The notes beneath the pieces are model-generated. The model saw only the letters and a list, made by a program, of their open reading frames with translations. It was not told the DNA's origin and did no database searches. Source: Trebonia kvetii (lineage in GTDB: Bacteria > Actinomycetota > Actinomycetes > Streptosporangiales > Streptosporangiaceae). Taken from it: a DNA stretch of 64,000 nucleotides. Made by a program: the position numbers and the translations under genes. Below, piece by piece: positions 32,153 through 40,731 of this stretch. Location of the stretch: positions 62,001 to 126,000 of the forward strand of contig NZ_RPFW01000012.1 in NCBI RefSeq assembly GCF_007827045.1, given 5' to 3'. The stretch's first letter is position 1. The number at the start of each line of letters is the position of its first letter.

Positions 32153-33064
32153 TCAGCTGGCCGCCGTCTTTCTTACCATGCCGAGTTTGGCGAGCATGCC
32201 CGACACCTCTCTACTTACGATCCTCGCACCGAGGAGGAGCCTGAGGACTGCGGTAAGGCATACCGCGAGGACGAAGCGATCTACGTAGCCTCCGCCCGCC
32301 TGGTCAGGGCCAACGGCCAGCGCCCACCAGATCACAGCCGTCATCGTGGGCAGCACGATCGCGCACTCTATCCAGTCCAGGGTCCGCCGCGGCGCCCCCG
32401 CCACGCCGACCGCAACGGCATACGCCAGCCATATGCCTGCCAAGAGACCGAGGAAGACCCACGGTCTGCTCTCGCCGATGAGCGGGTGGTAGGTGCAGTC
32501 GGATGCCTGTGCGAATGCCGGGCATGAATGCCCGACCGGGGGCAACTGGAAGAGCGTTATGTAGGCGTACCCGAGGCTAGCGAAAATGATCGGCACGCCA
32601 AAGGCCAGGATGAGGCCGCCCCGCACCTTCGCGACCGATGCGACTCCGATCGCAAGCCGAACCAGGACGGCCGCTAGGAGGAAGAAAAGCACCTCCCACC
32701 ACCCGAGACTGTCCGCCCAGAACCAGCTCACGCCGGGGTGCAACGCAATGATCCAGGCGGTCATGGCCAGCACCGGCGGCGCAGTTACCAAGCCCTCGCG
32801 CCAGGTGAAGCTTGGTCCTGGAGCCGTGTAGAGCCTCACCAGCGCGTAGGCGAACCAGGTTCCGATCAAGGCGCCGGCCAGAAGGAAAAACGGCTTCGAG
32901 ACGATGACCTGGTAGGAGGCGCAGCGCCAGTCGTCAACCAGCCCCGAAGGGCATGCGACCGCAGGCGGCGCAGGTCGAAGGACTCGGACGAAGTAGACAT
33001 ACCCCGCAGCAGCACCGCCCACTGCCAGGCAGGCAAATGACAGCACCTTCTCCGGCGTGCGCAT
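32153..33064 (-). CDS. Polytopic membrane protein of unknown function
   Basis: A 303-aa protein with about seven hydrophobic segments (for example FACLAVGGAAAGYVYFV, VLAMTAWIIAL, WVFLGLLAGIWLAYAVAVGVA) and two cysteine-containing external loops (CPSGLVDDWRCASYQ and CPAFAQASDCTYH). The two pairs of Cys in loops suggest disulphides. I do not recognise the family. ATG 33064 is chosen; the frame continues upstream into the tRNA fragment. It lies directly left of the integrated element. Confidence 0.68.
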   Translation of the reverse strand: MRTPEKVLSFACLAVGGAAAGYVYFVRVLRPAPPAVACPSGLVDDWRCASYQVIVSKPFFLLAGALIGTWFAYALVRLYTAPGPSFTWREGLVTAPPVLAMTAWIIALHPGVSWFWADSLGWWEVLFFLLAAVLVRLAIGVASVAKVRGGLILAFGVPIIFASLGYAYITLFQLPPVGHSCPAFAQASDCTYHPLIGESRPWVFLGLLAGIWLAYAVAVGVAGAPRRTLDWIECAIVLPTMTAVIWWALAVGPDQAGGGYVDRFVLAVCLTAVLRLLLGARIVSREVSGMLAKLGMVRKTAAS

Positions 33065-33126
33065 GGTCCGATTGTGGACCAGCTCCCGCAAAACTAGAAG
33101 CGGCATCCGGCGCAGACAACAAGCAA

Positions 33127-33156
33127 GAGGCCGGATCCTCATTCGGATCCGGCCTC
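33127..33156 (-). terminator. Hairpin downstream of the tRNA-fMet 3' fragment
   Basis: A perfect 12-bp stem GAGGCCGGATCC/GGATCCGGCCTC (loop TCATTC) sits just beyond the tRNA 3' half at 33163. The intact initiator tRNA at 35537 also has a hairpin at the same distance, so each att copy carries a tRNA terminator-like element. Confidence 0.65.
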
Positions 33157-33158
33157 TC

Positions 33159-33209
33159 ACCTTGGTAGCGGGGGCAGGATTTGAACCTGCGACCTCTGGG
33201 TTATGAGCC
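33159..33209. repeat. Left attachment-type repeat: 3' half of an initiator tRNA
   Basis: These 51 bp match 35533-35583 except for two positions (33175 and 33189). The two changes keep a T-stem base pair (C-G in place of T-A on the plus strand). The segment reads, on the minus strand, from the anticodon loop to the encoded CCA of tRNA-fMet, then diverges upstream. Such a duplicated tRNA 3' half is the mark of integration by a tyrosine integrase. Confidence 0.85.
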
Positions 33210-33335
33210 ATACGACGTGCGTCTTGGGCGTCTCCCGCGTCTCGGCGCGTCTCGCTGACCTGCTCGTCGTCCTGGTGGCCGTCGCCTTCCTGATATCCCT
33301 TGCCGGTCTCCCGGTTTCGCCCACAGGGGTGATGT

Positions 33336-33761
33336 TCACTGGCATTTGCCCGATGCGGCGCTTTGCAGCGCGTTGGCTGAGTTCTTGACTTGGGTGACCG
33401 CTGGCGCGACCGCTCTGGCCGCGGTTACGCGTGACTGTCCCTTCGCGGAGGTGATCGCGGTCTGCAGGGCGGTCAGCGAGGTGTTCAGTGCCGCGGTCTG
33501 CGACGGGTACGCGGATTTCGCGTTGGCGGAAAACGATGCTGCGTTGGTCTTGACGCTGTTCAGCGCGGTCTGCAGGGAGCTGAGGCCGTTCTTGGCGACG
33601 TCGACATTGTCGAGGTTCTGGACGGAGGTCTTGAGGTTGGCGGCGTCGGTGCAGTAGGCGGGCTTGCTGCTGCTGCATCCGGCGGCCAGCCCGGCCAGGA
33701 TCAGGACGGCGGCCGGAAGCAGCAGCCACCTGTGCGTGTCCGGTGCACTTACCGGTCTCAT
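33336..33761 (-). CDS. Small secreted lipoprotein of unknown function
   Basis: The 141-aa protein has a lipoprotein signal (LLLPAAVLILAGLAAGC, lipobox LAAGC with Cys 29) and a mature part made of one or two long Ala/Ser/Thr-rich helices with heptad-like spacing, ending in GKCQ. The second and third cysteines (in AYCTDAAN and the C-terminus) could form a disulphide tying the helices together. I have no family name. It lies inside the tRNA-bounded element. Confidence 0.72.
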   Translation of the reverse strand: MRPVSAPDTHRWLLLPAAVLILAGLAAGCSSSKPAYCTDAANLKTSVQNLDNVDVAKNGLSSLQTALNSVKTNAASFSANAKSAYPSQTAALNTSLTALQTAITSAKGQSRVTAARAVAPAVTQVKNSANALQSAASGKCQ

Positions 33762-33982
33762 GTGTCCTCCAGGATGCGGTGGTTTCGGTCACGCAGCGAA
33801 AGACCTCCGTGCTCGGCAGGCACATATCGCCAACCCAGGGCCACGCTGTCTTGTCGGTCAATGCCAGGATGCGCGCTGGCGTCGTGGCCGCACTTCACCC
33901 CCTGGGAGTGAAGACCATCCGACCTGTGACGACTGACAATCAGGGAGTCGATCCGGCTCGCTGACGGGAAGGAGGCAGTGCC

Positions 33983-34624
33983 GTGCCAGCTGACCCAGAC
34001 CGTCCGCACGGTGGCCGGGTTCTCAGCAAGGACCGGATGGAAGGATTCAGCGACGGCGTGTTCGGCTTCGCCATCACGCTGCTCGTCCTGGACCTCGCGG
34101 TTCGCCCGCCGGGCACAGCCCTGCAGCAGGTGCTTCATGCCTGGCCCTTCTACCTGGCCTACGTCATCAGCTTCCTGACGATCGGCGGTGCGTGGCTCGC
34201 CCACACCGCCTTGACCGATCGCCTCGCGCGGACTGATTCGCTCTTCCTGCGACTTAACTTGCTCGTTTTGCTCGTGGTGGTCTTCCTGCCGTTCCCGACC
34301 CGGCTCATCGCGGAAGCCCTGCATAACGCCAGCTTCGAACGGGTGTACGTCACCCTGTACGGGCTCACGCTCCTGGCAATCCGCGTCCTGGGGGCCGCCC
34401 TGGACGCGTATGCGCGGCGCGAGCACCTCTACTCGCAGAAAGGAGAGGGCGAGGAGCTGCAGAGCACACAACGGAAATTCCTGCCCGTCGTCACCGGGTA
34501 CGTGATCGCGATCCTCGTCGGGCTCGCCCTGCCGAGACTGGCGGTAGCGCTTTACTTCGGTCTCGCGGTGTACCTAGTGGTGCCGTTCCGAGAGACCGCA
34601 CGGGCGCTATTCCGGCATACGTAG
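33983..34624 (+). CDS. TMEM175-family potassium channel-like protein
   Basis: The 213-aa protein carries the TMEM175 (DUF1211) hallmark RMEGFSDGVFGFAITLLVLDL at about residues 18-38, where R-x-x-x-F-S-D lines the pore in known bacterial TMEM175 channels. About six membrane helices follow, one full repeat of the family. GTG 33983 has AAGGAGG 7 nt upstream. Bacterial members form tetrameric potassium-permeable channels. It is the only clearly intact enzyme- or transport-type gene in the tRNA-bounded element. Confidence 0.85.
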   Translation: MPADPDRPHGGRVLSKDRMEGFSDGVFGFAITLLVLDLAVRPPGTALQQVLHAWPFYLAYVISFLTIGGAWLAHTALTDRLARTDSLFLRLNLLVLLVVVFLPFPTRLIAEALHNASFERVYVTLYGLTLLAIRVLGAALDAYARREHLYSQKGEGEELQSTQRKFLPVVTGYVIAILVGLALPRLAVALYFGLAVYLVVPFRETARALFRHT

Positions 34625-34669
34625 ACCGCTAATCGCTGCACCGGCCTGAGTGGCGTATGAGCGCCATCT

Positions 34670-35580
34670 TGATCCGTGTGTACTGCCGGTGTGGCCCGGC
34701 TTGCGCCGGGCGGGCCTCCCAAGGCCGAGCCCGGCGCGGGAGCGGGGCAGCGGCGCCGCAGGCGCCGCCTTGGTCAGCCGGTCGAGTCGAGCAAGCCAAT
34801 TCGGCAAGGAGCGAAGAACGCCGACCGCAAGGCGGCGCTGCCTCCTGGTCTCGAACCCAAGACGGTCGTCAACACACATCGGATCTGGCGGGCGCACGCG
34901 TCGACCTGCTCGACCTCGACGCCGGAACACTTCAGATCGAGAAGACACGCGTCGTCGTCGACGGCAAGGTGATCGAGTCGGACGGCAAGACGGAGAACGC
35001 GCAGCACCTCCTGGCGCTGGACCCGTTCACCCAAGCCGTCCTCAAGTCCCACGTCGAAATGCTCGACCAGGAGCGCAAGGACTTCGGGCCGGAGTACGAA
35101 GATGACGGCGTCCTGTTCTGCTGGGAGAACGGCAAGCCTCCGCATCCCGACACGATCACCCGCCGCTTCAAGCGACTGGCCAAGGCGGCCGACCTGCCGG
35201 AGATCGACTTGCACGACGTCCGCCACAGCTATGCGACCGCGGGCCGCAACGCGAAGATCGACTGGAAGTCGCTATCCAAGCGCATCGGGCATGCCGACGT
35301 CGCGTTCACGATGAAGCAGGACGTGCAGACCGACCTCGAAGCCGACCGCGAGGTTGCGAACACGCTCGCTGACCTCATCATCGGCGGCCTGCTTGTGACC
35401 GAAGACACTACGGCCGACGACCAGGCGACGCGCCCGACCGGGCCGACGAGGCATGAACGAAGGTTCCCGTGCACAAATCCGTGCACAACTACAAGTCAAA
35501 GGCCCGGCTCTCTGTTCGAGAACCGGGCCTTGACCTTGGTAGCGGGGGTAGGATTTGAACCTACGACCTCTGGGTTATGA
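34670..35580 (+). pseudogene. Tyrosine site-specific integrase, degraded
   Basis: Fragments of one integrase remain. A short stretch RKAALPPGLEPKTVVNTHRI is readable in another frame near 34828-34890, and from about 34900 the catalytic domain is in frame: DLDAGTLQIEKTRVVVDGK, then LHDVRHSYAT (the H-x-x-R box) and RIGHADVAFTM. The core-binding domain and the box with the first catalytic Arg are missing. The expected nucleophile in MKQYVQTD is replaced: the sequence reads MKQDVQTD (GAC at about 35319 in place of TAC). The frame ends inside the att repeat, as for a tRNA-integrated element. It cannot be an active recombinase. Confidence 0.82.
35499..35531 (-). terminator. Hairpin downstream of tRNA-fMet
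   Basis: AAGGCCCGG pairs with CCGGGCCTT (9 bp) with a 15-nt loop containing a further CTC/GAG pair. On the minus strand it follows the CCA end of the initiator tRNA by 5 nt and is followed by TTTGACTTG. Confidence 0.6.
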
Positions 35581-35583
35581 GCC
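35533..35583. repeat. Right attachment-type repeat within tRNA-fMet
   Basis: The 51-bp partner of 33159-33209, covering the 3' half of the intact initiator tRNA plus 4 bp beyond. With the left copy it bounds about 2.4 kb that hold the lipoprotein, TMEM175-like protein and integrase remnant. Confidence 0.85.
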
Positions 35584-35613
35584 CAGCGAGCTACCGAACT
35601 GCTCCACCCCGCG
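35537..35613 (-). tRNA. Initiator tRNA-fMet (anticodon CAT)
   Basis: Acceptor CGCGGGG/CCCCGCT with an unpaired 1:72 (C-T), D arm TGGAGCAGTTCGGTAGCTCG, anticodon arm with three G-C pairs (CTGGG-CTCATAA-CCCAG), T loop TTCAAAT and encoded ACCA. All are initiator features. Unlike many array tRNAs it has U33. Its 3' half is duplicated at 33163. Confidence 0.96.
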
Positions 35614-35782
35614 TCGGTAACCACACTCTATGAACTCTTGGCGTTGTAAGCAAATCAGTTGCCGGTGTGGCAGGAGACGGCCAGAGTCACGCGAGGCCCA
35701 CCTGGCACCTGGCACCTATGCCTGGCCTTGGCGAGATCGTGCCGCGGGCGCTTGCGCGCCCGCGGCCCGCCCCCTCTGCTCG

Positions 35783-36820
35783 CTACGGCACACTCAACGA
35801 GTCCGCCGAAGTTCTCGGGTACGGCACGCACAACGGGCCCGTCGAACTTCGCGGAATGAGTGCAGCAGGCAGGCGGATCTCTCTTTCGGGCTCGCTCGGG
35901 TGGCGGAGCCGGGCGAGCAGCAACTGTGCGGCCTTCACGCCGACTTCAAACCAGGGCAGCCTGATGGTTGTCAGCGGCACCGGCAGGATGGCAGACAGCG
36001 GCAGGTCGCCGACGCCTGTGACAGAAACGGCGGCCGGGCACGGCCGGCCGGCCGCCTTGAGGGCAGTGCAGCACCCGGCGGCGAGAATGTCGCTGCCGGT
36101 GAGAACCGCTGTGAACGGGACGCCGGAGCTGAGGAGCCTGCCGCAGACGCGCTCGCCGCCGTTGACGGTGAGGCCATCCGCGATCGCGACGAGTTCCTCA
36201 GGGACGGTAAGCCCTGCGGTACGGGCAGCGGCGGCGAGAAGCTCGCAGTCGAGCGGTGCGCCAGGTGCGCTGACGCAGGCCACCGTCTCGTGACCGAGCT
36301 CGGCCAGGTGCGCCGCTGCCAGGTAGGCCGCGGCTCTGAGGTCAGGGGCAACCGAGTAAGGGGCAGGTCCGAAGGTCGAGACCGCCGGGACCCTGCCGAT
36401 GAGCGACGTCGGCCGGTCCCCCTCCGGCCAGGACGTGGCCACGATAATGCCATCCGTCTGCCGGCCAAGTAGCCCGCTGACGGCCGCCTCGGTGGAGTCG
36501 GCGGTGGGCGCGGCGACGGCGATCATCATGTAGCCAGCGCTACGCAGCACGGTTTCCGCCCCGCGCAGCAGCGGGCCGCCCAGTCCGCTGGCCAATAGGC
36601 CAACAGTGCGGCTGCTGCGCGTGCGGAGCGTGACCGCGGCCTGGTTGGGCACGTAACCAAGCGTGTTAACCGCCTGCTCAATGCGCATTATGGTGGCGGG
36701 TGTGATCATTCTGCGGGTCGCGGCGTTCAGCGCCCGCGAGACGGTAGAGGGGTGGACGCCTGCGGCGGCGGCGACGTCACGGATCCGGACGGCGGGCGGT
36801 CCCACCGCGAGGTGGCTCAC
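35783..36820 (-). CDS. LacI-family transcriptional regulator
   Basis: The 345-aa protein has the LacI helix-turn-helix (IRDVAAAAGVHPSTVSRALN, residues 12-31) and hinge region, followed by a periplasmic-binding-like sugar-sensing domain (RTVGLLASGLGGP, DGIIVATSWPEG, AVLTGSDILAAGCCTALKAAG). It probably controls a carbohydrate gene, but none is adjacent, so the target may be elsewhere or lost. The region upstream has ATGTTAACCAAG (37033-37044), and CGTGTTAACC occurs within the gene near 36660; GTTAAC-centred sequences resemble known LacI-family operators, so autoregulation is possible. Confidence 0.9.
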   Translation of the reverse strand: MSHLAVGPPAVRIRDVAAAAGVHPSTVSRALNAATRRMITPATIMRIEQAVNTLGYVPNQAAVTLRTRSSRTVGLLASGLGGPLLRGAETVLRSAGYMMIAVAAPTADSTEAAVSGLLGRQTDGIIVATSWPEGDRPTSLIGRVPAVSTFGPAPYSVAPDLRAAAYLAAAHLAELGHETVACVSAPGAPLDCELLAAAARTAGLTVPEELVAIADGLTVNGGERVCGRLLSSGVPFTAVLTGSDILAAGCCTALKAAGRPCPAAVSVTGVGDLPLSAILPVPLTTIRLPWFEVGVKAAQLLLARLRHPSEPEREIRLPAALIPRSSTGPLCVPYPRTSADSLSVP

Positions 36821-37563
36821 GGGATCAATCCAATGAAATGACGGCGACGGGAACCGGGGACGGCCGTCACGTCGAGCAGGGTCATTACGCTCCCAAAGAG
36901 GCGGTGTCGAGCAGGCTTAATTGCGCCGCGGCACCGCGATTGACGGCGCGGTACCGCGGCGGCGTGTCCCCTTCCAGCGGGTAGCCCCCCGACTACACCG
37001 GTACTAGGGGTCACAGGGGTGATACCGAGAGATATGTTAACCAAGCCCGTCGGTATGTCAAGGGATAACCGGAGCTTCTGGTGAGCCAGATTTCGCAAAC
37101 GGATGATGACCCGTGACGGAACGTGTTCAGGGAAATCTTGCATTTCAGTGACAATCCGACGGCGCACGGTAAGCTTCGTCCTGTCTCTGCACTCGCCGGG
37201 CAAACGGTTGCATGACGGATGTTTCATCTGCCCCGTTTGCGGCAGTATGTACGGGACTCTTGCGGCAGTATGTACGGGATGTCCCCTCAGCCTCCCGGCC
37301 GTCTGACCGTAACTCCGTTTCCTGGCAGCACGCCAACGCCGGCTCTGCGAGAGAAGTCATGACAGGCAACCAGACACCCCCCCGCGGCCCCCTGCCTGGC
37401 CGTACACGCGCTCTGCCGACCCACTGGCCACTCGGGCACGAGCGTGAGAATCCCGTCCCCAGGGCTTACCATGGGGCGGTAACTGTGGGGGGAAGCCCAT
37501 GAGTGACGGCAGGGATGCAATCCTTCGCACTACCGTCGTGCCGGCCAGGAGTGGGGGCCTGCA
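36821..37563. other. Intergenic region between LacI and TetR regulators
   Basis: No convincing gene was found in these 743 bp. Short plus-strand frames (37103-37306 and 37212-37502) lack ribosome sites and family features. The region contains a 20-bp direct repeat at 37237/37260 and a GTTAAC site at 37037. Both divergent regulators probably have promoters here. Confidence 0.5.
37237..37279. repeat. Perfect 20-bp direct repeat, period 23
   Basis: TTGCGGCAGTATGTACGGGA occurs at 37237-37256 and again at 37260-37279. Each copy contains the near-palindromic GTATGTAC. The spacing of 23 bp is about two helical turns, fitting a pair of binding sites for a dimeric regulator such as the TetR-type protein encoded at 37564. 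Confidence 0.75.
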
Positions 37564-38364
37564 ATGACTAAGGCGGTGGACCGCCAGGAGTGGGTGAACC
37601 ACGGGCTGCGCCTGCTCGCCGAGGGCAGCTACCTGGCAGAGATCACCATCGACGAGGCCTCACGGAAACTCGGCGTGACCAAGGGCAGCTTCACCCATTA
37701 CTTCCGCAACGCGGAGGACTGGTACGGCGTCGTGCTGGCAGCCTGGTCGGAAGATCGCCGCCAGCAGCGCGAGCGGGATGCGCAGTATGTTCAGTTGATC
37801 CGCGACCCGCTTGACCGGCTACGGGCCTTGCGGCGGCGCGCGGCCGAGTCGCCTGCCGCCGACGCGGCCATGCGAAACTGGGCCGCCACGGCAACTGGCT
37901 CGCGGCCGGTGCCGGGAGCGGTCGCGGCCGCGAAAGCCCTTGAAGAGGTGCGTGAGGCATTCCATGCGGAGATCACCGCGGCGATGTCTGACCTCGGTTT
38001 GGCGCGCGGTGAGCCGGAACTGATGACCGAGTTCTTGCTGCGCGAGTTCGGCAGCGGCCCAGGCGACCCGTCCGTCCCGCTTGGCGACGAGGCCGGGTTC
38101 GACGTGCTGCTCGGCATCCTCGCCCGGTCGGTCCGCGGTCATACGCTGACAACCGCCGAAGTCGAGATCCCGGCTAGCGATGGCGATCCAGGCGCCACCG
38201 TCATGGTCATCGTCGCCCAGCCCCAGGGCGGCAAAGCCCTCGACCGCGAAACACTGGCCGCCGCCGCAGATTTCGTGAACAAGAAGATGCCTGGGCTGCT
38301 AACTGCACCGGACGACGCTGGCCAGGACCGGGTCGGGGCCATTCCGCGCCAGGCCGACAGCTAG
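37564..38364 (+). CDS. TetR-family transcriptional regulator
   Basis: The 266-aa protein has an N-terminal TetR helix-turn-helix (ITIDEASRKLGVTKGSFTHYFRN at residues 27-49, with the recognition-helix pattern TKGSFTHYF) and an all-helical effector domain. An extra C-terminal part of about 70 residues (from TAEVEIPASDGDPG) is longer than usual for TetR proteins and contains a short beta-like segment. ATG 37564 follows a GGGGG site by 6 nt. No obvious target operon is adjacent. A very strong hairpin follows the gene. Confidence 0.87.
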   Translation: MTKAVDRQEWVNHGLRLLAEGSYLAEITIDEASRKLGVTKGSFTHYFRNAEDWYGVVLAAWSEDRRQQRERDAQYVQLIRDPLDRLRALRRRAAESPAADAAMRNWAATATGSRPVPGAVAAAKALEEVREAFHAEITAAMSDLGLARGEPELMTEFLLREFGSGPGDPSVPLGDEAGFDVLLGILARSVRGHTLTTAEVEIPASDGDPGATVMVIVAQPQGGKALDRETLAAAADFVNKKMPGLLTAPDDAGQDRVGAIPRQADS

Positions 38365-38384
38365 TCCGCCTGTCAGGATTCGGC

Positions 38385-38431
38385 GGCCCTGCACCCGCGG
38401 ACGGCCCCTGTTCGTTCGCGGGTGCAGGGCC
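38385..38431 (+). terminator. Long hairpin after the TetR gene
   Basis: A perfect 15-bp stem GGCCCTGCACCCGCG/CGCGGGTGCAGGGCC with a 17-nt loop begins 21 bp after the TetR stop codon. No U-tract. Confidence 0.75.
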
Positions 38432-38863
38432 AGCGGCGACGGCCGACTCTCTCCCTCATTGGGCGCGGCCTGATCATCGCTCCCTAGCTGGTTCGAGTAC
38501 GGGAACCGGCAAGTTCAGAAGTCAGCCGCGGATGGAGAGCCTGCTCACCTCACGGCTGCTACTTGACTACCTTCCGTGATCAAGCAGGACCATACCACAG
38601 GAGATGGTAACCATACCGACCTTTGGGTGAGCATCGTTCCCAGGTGCATATGAGAGACCAAACCGTCGGCGCCGTAAGGGTTTCAGGTGTCAGAAGCGTG
38701 GCGCGGGAAGGCATTGACAGCCGTTGACGCAATTGCTTAGCCTGCGCTTGCACCCTTTTGGTGGGCTGGCCTCGGCCAGCCGTCTGGCCTGACTCCCCGC
38801 GCACTGCGTTGCGAGGCTGGACGCCGTCCGCGCGGCCGTCGGCGATGATCAGGTGGGGGCACC
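38432..38863. other. Intergenic region with a candidate promoter
   Basis: No gene is supported in these 432 bp. TTGACA at 38714-38719 and TAGCCT at 38738-38743 (18-bp spacing) form a plausible housekeeping promoter for the gene at 38864. A small hairpin CTTGACTACCTTCCGTGATCAAG lies near 38561-38583. Confidence 0.4.
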
Positions 38864-39463
38864 GTGAAGCAGCATGTATCTGTGGCCATCGAGGCCCTGC
38901 CGGGAACCGGCGGAGCGGCATTGCTCAGTCCGGCGTGGCCGAAGAGCAGCAGAAACATGGCCAGGACGCTTATTTCTGCTCACGAGTGGATCCTTGCCGT
39001 TCCTCCGCCGGGAACGGGCAGTGCGAACCCGGAGATCACGCGTGGGCTAGCCGGGATCCTGGCAGGGGAGGCGCGGTTCCGGTTCGCACCGACACAGGCC
39101 ACGGCCATCGTTCGCGTGCGCTCCAGTCAGGGAACGCCGGACATCGGCGCTGTCCTGCACTACCGGCACGGAACCGCGGTGCTCTACTGTCCGGCCGCCC
39201 AGCTGGAAGCCCTCGGCGCCGCGGCCCTGTCGACGGTCGCCAACGAGGCTGAGATCTTCTCCCGCCCCCGTGCGGGGGACGCAGCCCGCACGATCACGGT
39301 CGAACAAGTCAGCCACGACAGTCCGGTGCACCCTGTCGCCGTTGCGGTGAGCCCCAGGTCATGCGTCTTCCTGATCTGCGAACGGCTGATCGACGCGGGG
39401 CTTGCCGACATGATCGGTCACGTGTGGACGGCTCATGCGCAGCTGGTGGCGGTGCGCGGCTAG
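38864..39463 (+). CDS. Protein of unknown function, paralogue of the convergent neighbour
   Basis: The 199-aa soluble protein contains ITRGLAGILAGEARFRF, AVLHYRHGTAVLYCPAAQLE, and a C-terminal HPVAVAVSPRSCVFLICERL. These blocks align in order with the protein encoded at 39480 on the opposite strand (ASILAG, AVLYCTLTRTVLCCPEEQI, LHPAAIVAHAAG...VYVCASLVS). The repeated cysteine in each block (YCP/CCP and ICE/VCA) is conserved between the two. I do not recognise the family. GTG 38864 is the start, with GGTGGGGG upstream. Confidence 0.65.
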   Translation: MKQHVSVAIEALPGTGGAALLSPAWPKSSRNMARTLISAHEWILAVPPPGTGSANPEITRGLAGILAGEARFRFAPTQATAIVRVRSSQGTPDIGAVLHYRHGTAVLYCPAAQLEALGAAALSTVANEAEIFSRPRAGDAARTITVEQVSHDSPVHPVAVAVSPRSCVFLICERLIDAGLADMIGHVWTAHAQLVAVRG

Positions 39464-39479
39464 ACCGGCGGCGCCTCGG

Positions 39480-40214
39480 TCAGGCGAGGTAACCAGGGCG
39501 CTGTGTCCACCGCGGGGCGCGGGCCAGGCGCGGGAGCGGATCGCAGGCGCCGGCCGGGCCACGTGCCTTCCGCCGACGGCAGGATACGGCTGGACGGCTC
39601 GCCGCCACCACGCCCGCCGACCCGGCGTAGGCGAGCCAGGCGGTGCCGAGCCGCTCGATCGCGGCGGCTAGCGGCCGGCTTACCAGGCTTGCGCAAACGT
39701 ACACTTGCGCCCGGAGGGCAGCTCCGGCCGCATGCGCAACGATGGCCGCGGGATGCAGCACCACCGGCAAGTCATCGCAGGGAACCCGGTTTACCGCCAG
39801 CACCATCCCGTCGTGCCTGTATTCGAAATACGCGGACAGGGCCGAAATGCCAAGCGCGGCACTTTCGGCGATCTGCTCTTCCGGGCAGCACAGCACGGTG
39901 CGCGTCAAGGTGCAGTAGAGCACGGCCGGGCCGAGCTGCGCGTCGATGGTCTTGCCTGGGACTCGTTGTATCCACTGCCTGGAGGCGCCGGACTCACCCC
40001 GGATCCGGCCGGCCAGGATGCTGGCAGCCTGGCGCAGATGCTGCGCCGTGGCGCTCCTGGACGGAGGAAGCGTCAGCATCCACTCCCCGCGGCCAAGTGA
40101 CACGCGGACCACACGGCTCGCCAGCGGCGCAGGCCCGTCAGCTGAGTTGGCCTCGCGGGTACGAGGACGCTGCCCCGGTTCTGTAAACTCCGTCAAGGAT
40201 CCCCCGCCGCTCAT
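39480..40214 (-). CDS. Protein of unknown function, paralogue of the convergent neighbour
   Basis: The 244-aa protein converges on its paralogue with a 16-bp gap. After an N-terminal stretch of about 45 residues it follows the same plan: a helix (SATAQHLRQAASILAGRIRG), a beta segment AVLYCTLTRTVLCCPEEQIA, a middle part EYRHDGMVLAVNRVPCDD, and a C-terminal block of alternating hydrophobic strands. An Arg/Pro-rich tail of about 35 residues is added. Function unknown; the paired arrangement suggests a tail-to-tail inverted duplication. Confidence 0.62.
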   Translation of the reverse strand: MSGGGSLTEFTEPGQRPRTREANSADGPAPLASRVVRVSLGRGEWMLTLPPSRSATAQHLRQAASILAGRIRGESGASRQWIQRVPGKTIDAQLGPAVLYCTLTRTVLCCPEEQIAESAALGISALSAYFEYRHDGMVLAVNRVPCDDLPVVLHPAAIVAHAAGAALRAQVYVCASLVSRPLAAAIERLGTAWLAYAGSAGVVAASRPAVSCRRRKARGPAGACDPLPRLARAPRWTQRPGYLA

Positions 40215-40731
40215 CGCTTCGTCGGTCCCGCGCGCCAGGCTACCCGGAAGCGGCCCGTTGCGCGGTCGGCGGCAGAGAAGATCCCGCCCTGGATCTTCTG
40301 ACGCCCCAAGAACGATTTCTACGCGGTCGACCGTGGCTTATGTCAAGACAAGTAAGACGAACCCATCGTTCTTTATCATAAAGTTTCCGTTTTGCGCCTG
40401 ATCCTGTGACTTCACGTGCATCCGCACTGGCAGATGCAATACCCATTGCATTACCTGAAGGAAACGCGAGACGTAGCCGCGGCCGCTTCCGCAAGGGCGC
40501 GCAGCCCCCAGAGCCCCGTGCCGGACGGCAACCGCGGCCGCGCGGTATGGAAGCGTCCCGCAATGTGGAACAAATCCTTGCCAGATTTACGTGCTCGGAA
40601 TCGCACCGCCGACGGTGAAAGGGCACCGTTGGAGGGCACCTTATCGCCTCCCCGGGCAAGCCTCGACATCCTCAAGGGAATTACCCGCAGTAAGCAGAGA
40701 GGCCGTCGCATGTGGAGAATTGCGGCTTATG
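40215..40731. other. Intergenic region without supported gene
   Basis: These 517 bp include an AT-rich stretch near 40335-40400 (TTCTTTATCATAAAGTTTCC), a likely promoter zone for the gene at 40214. Near 40588-40650 one frame reads LGIAPPTVKGHRWRA, which resembles a sigma region 4 or LuxR helix-turn-helix remnant, but no surrounding gene supports it. Confidence 0.45.

Noticed and set aside
34657..34900. N-terminal part of the long frame containing the integrase domain
   Set aside because: This part is Arg/Gly/Ala-rich translation of non-coding or shifted sequence; genuine integrase residues appear here only in another frame.
37103..37502. Two short plus-strand frames before the TetR gene
   Set aside because: No ribosome site, no domain, and the region contains a non-coding direct repeat.
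40588..40650. Sigma region 4 or LuxR-like helix-turn-helix fragment
   Set aside because: Only about 15 residues resemble the motif, and the rest of the frame is not protein-like.
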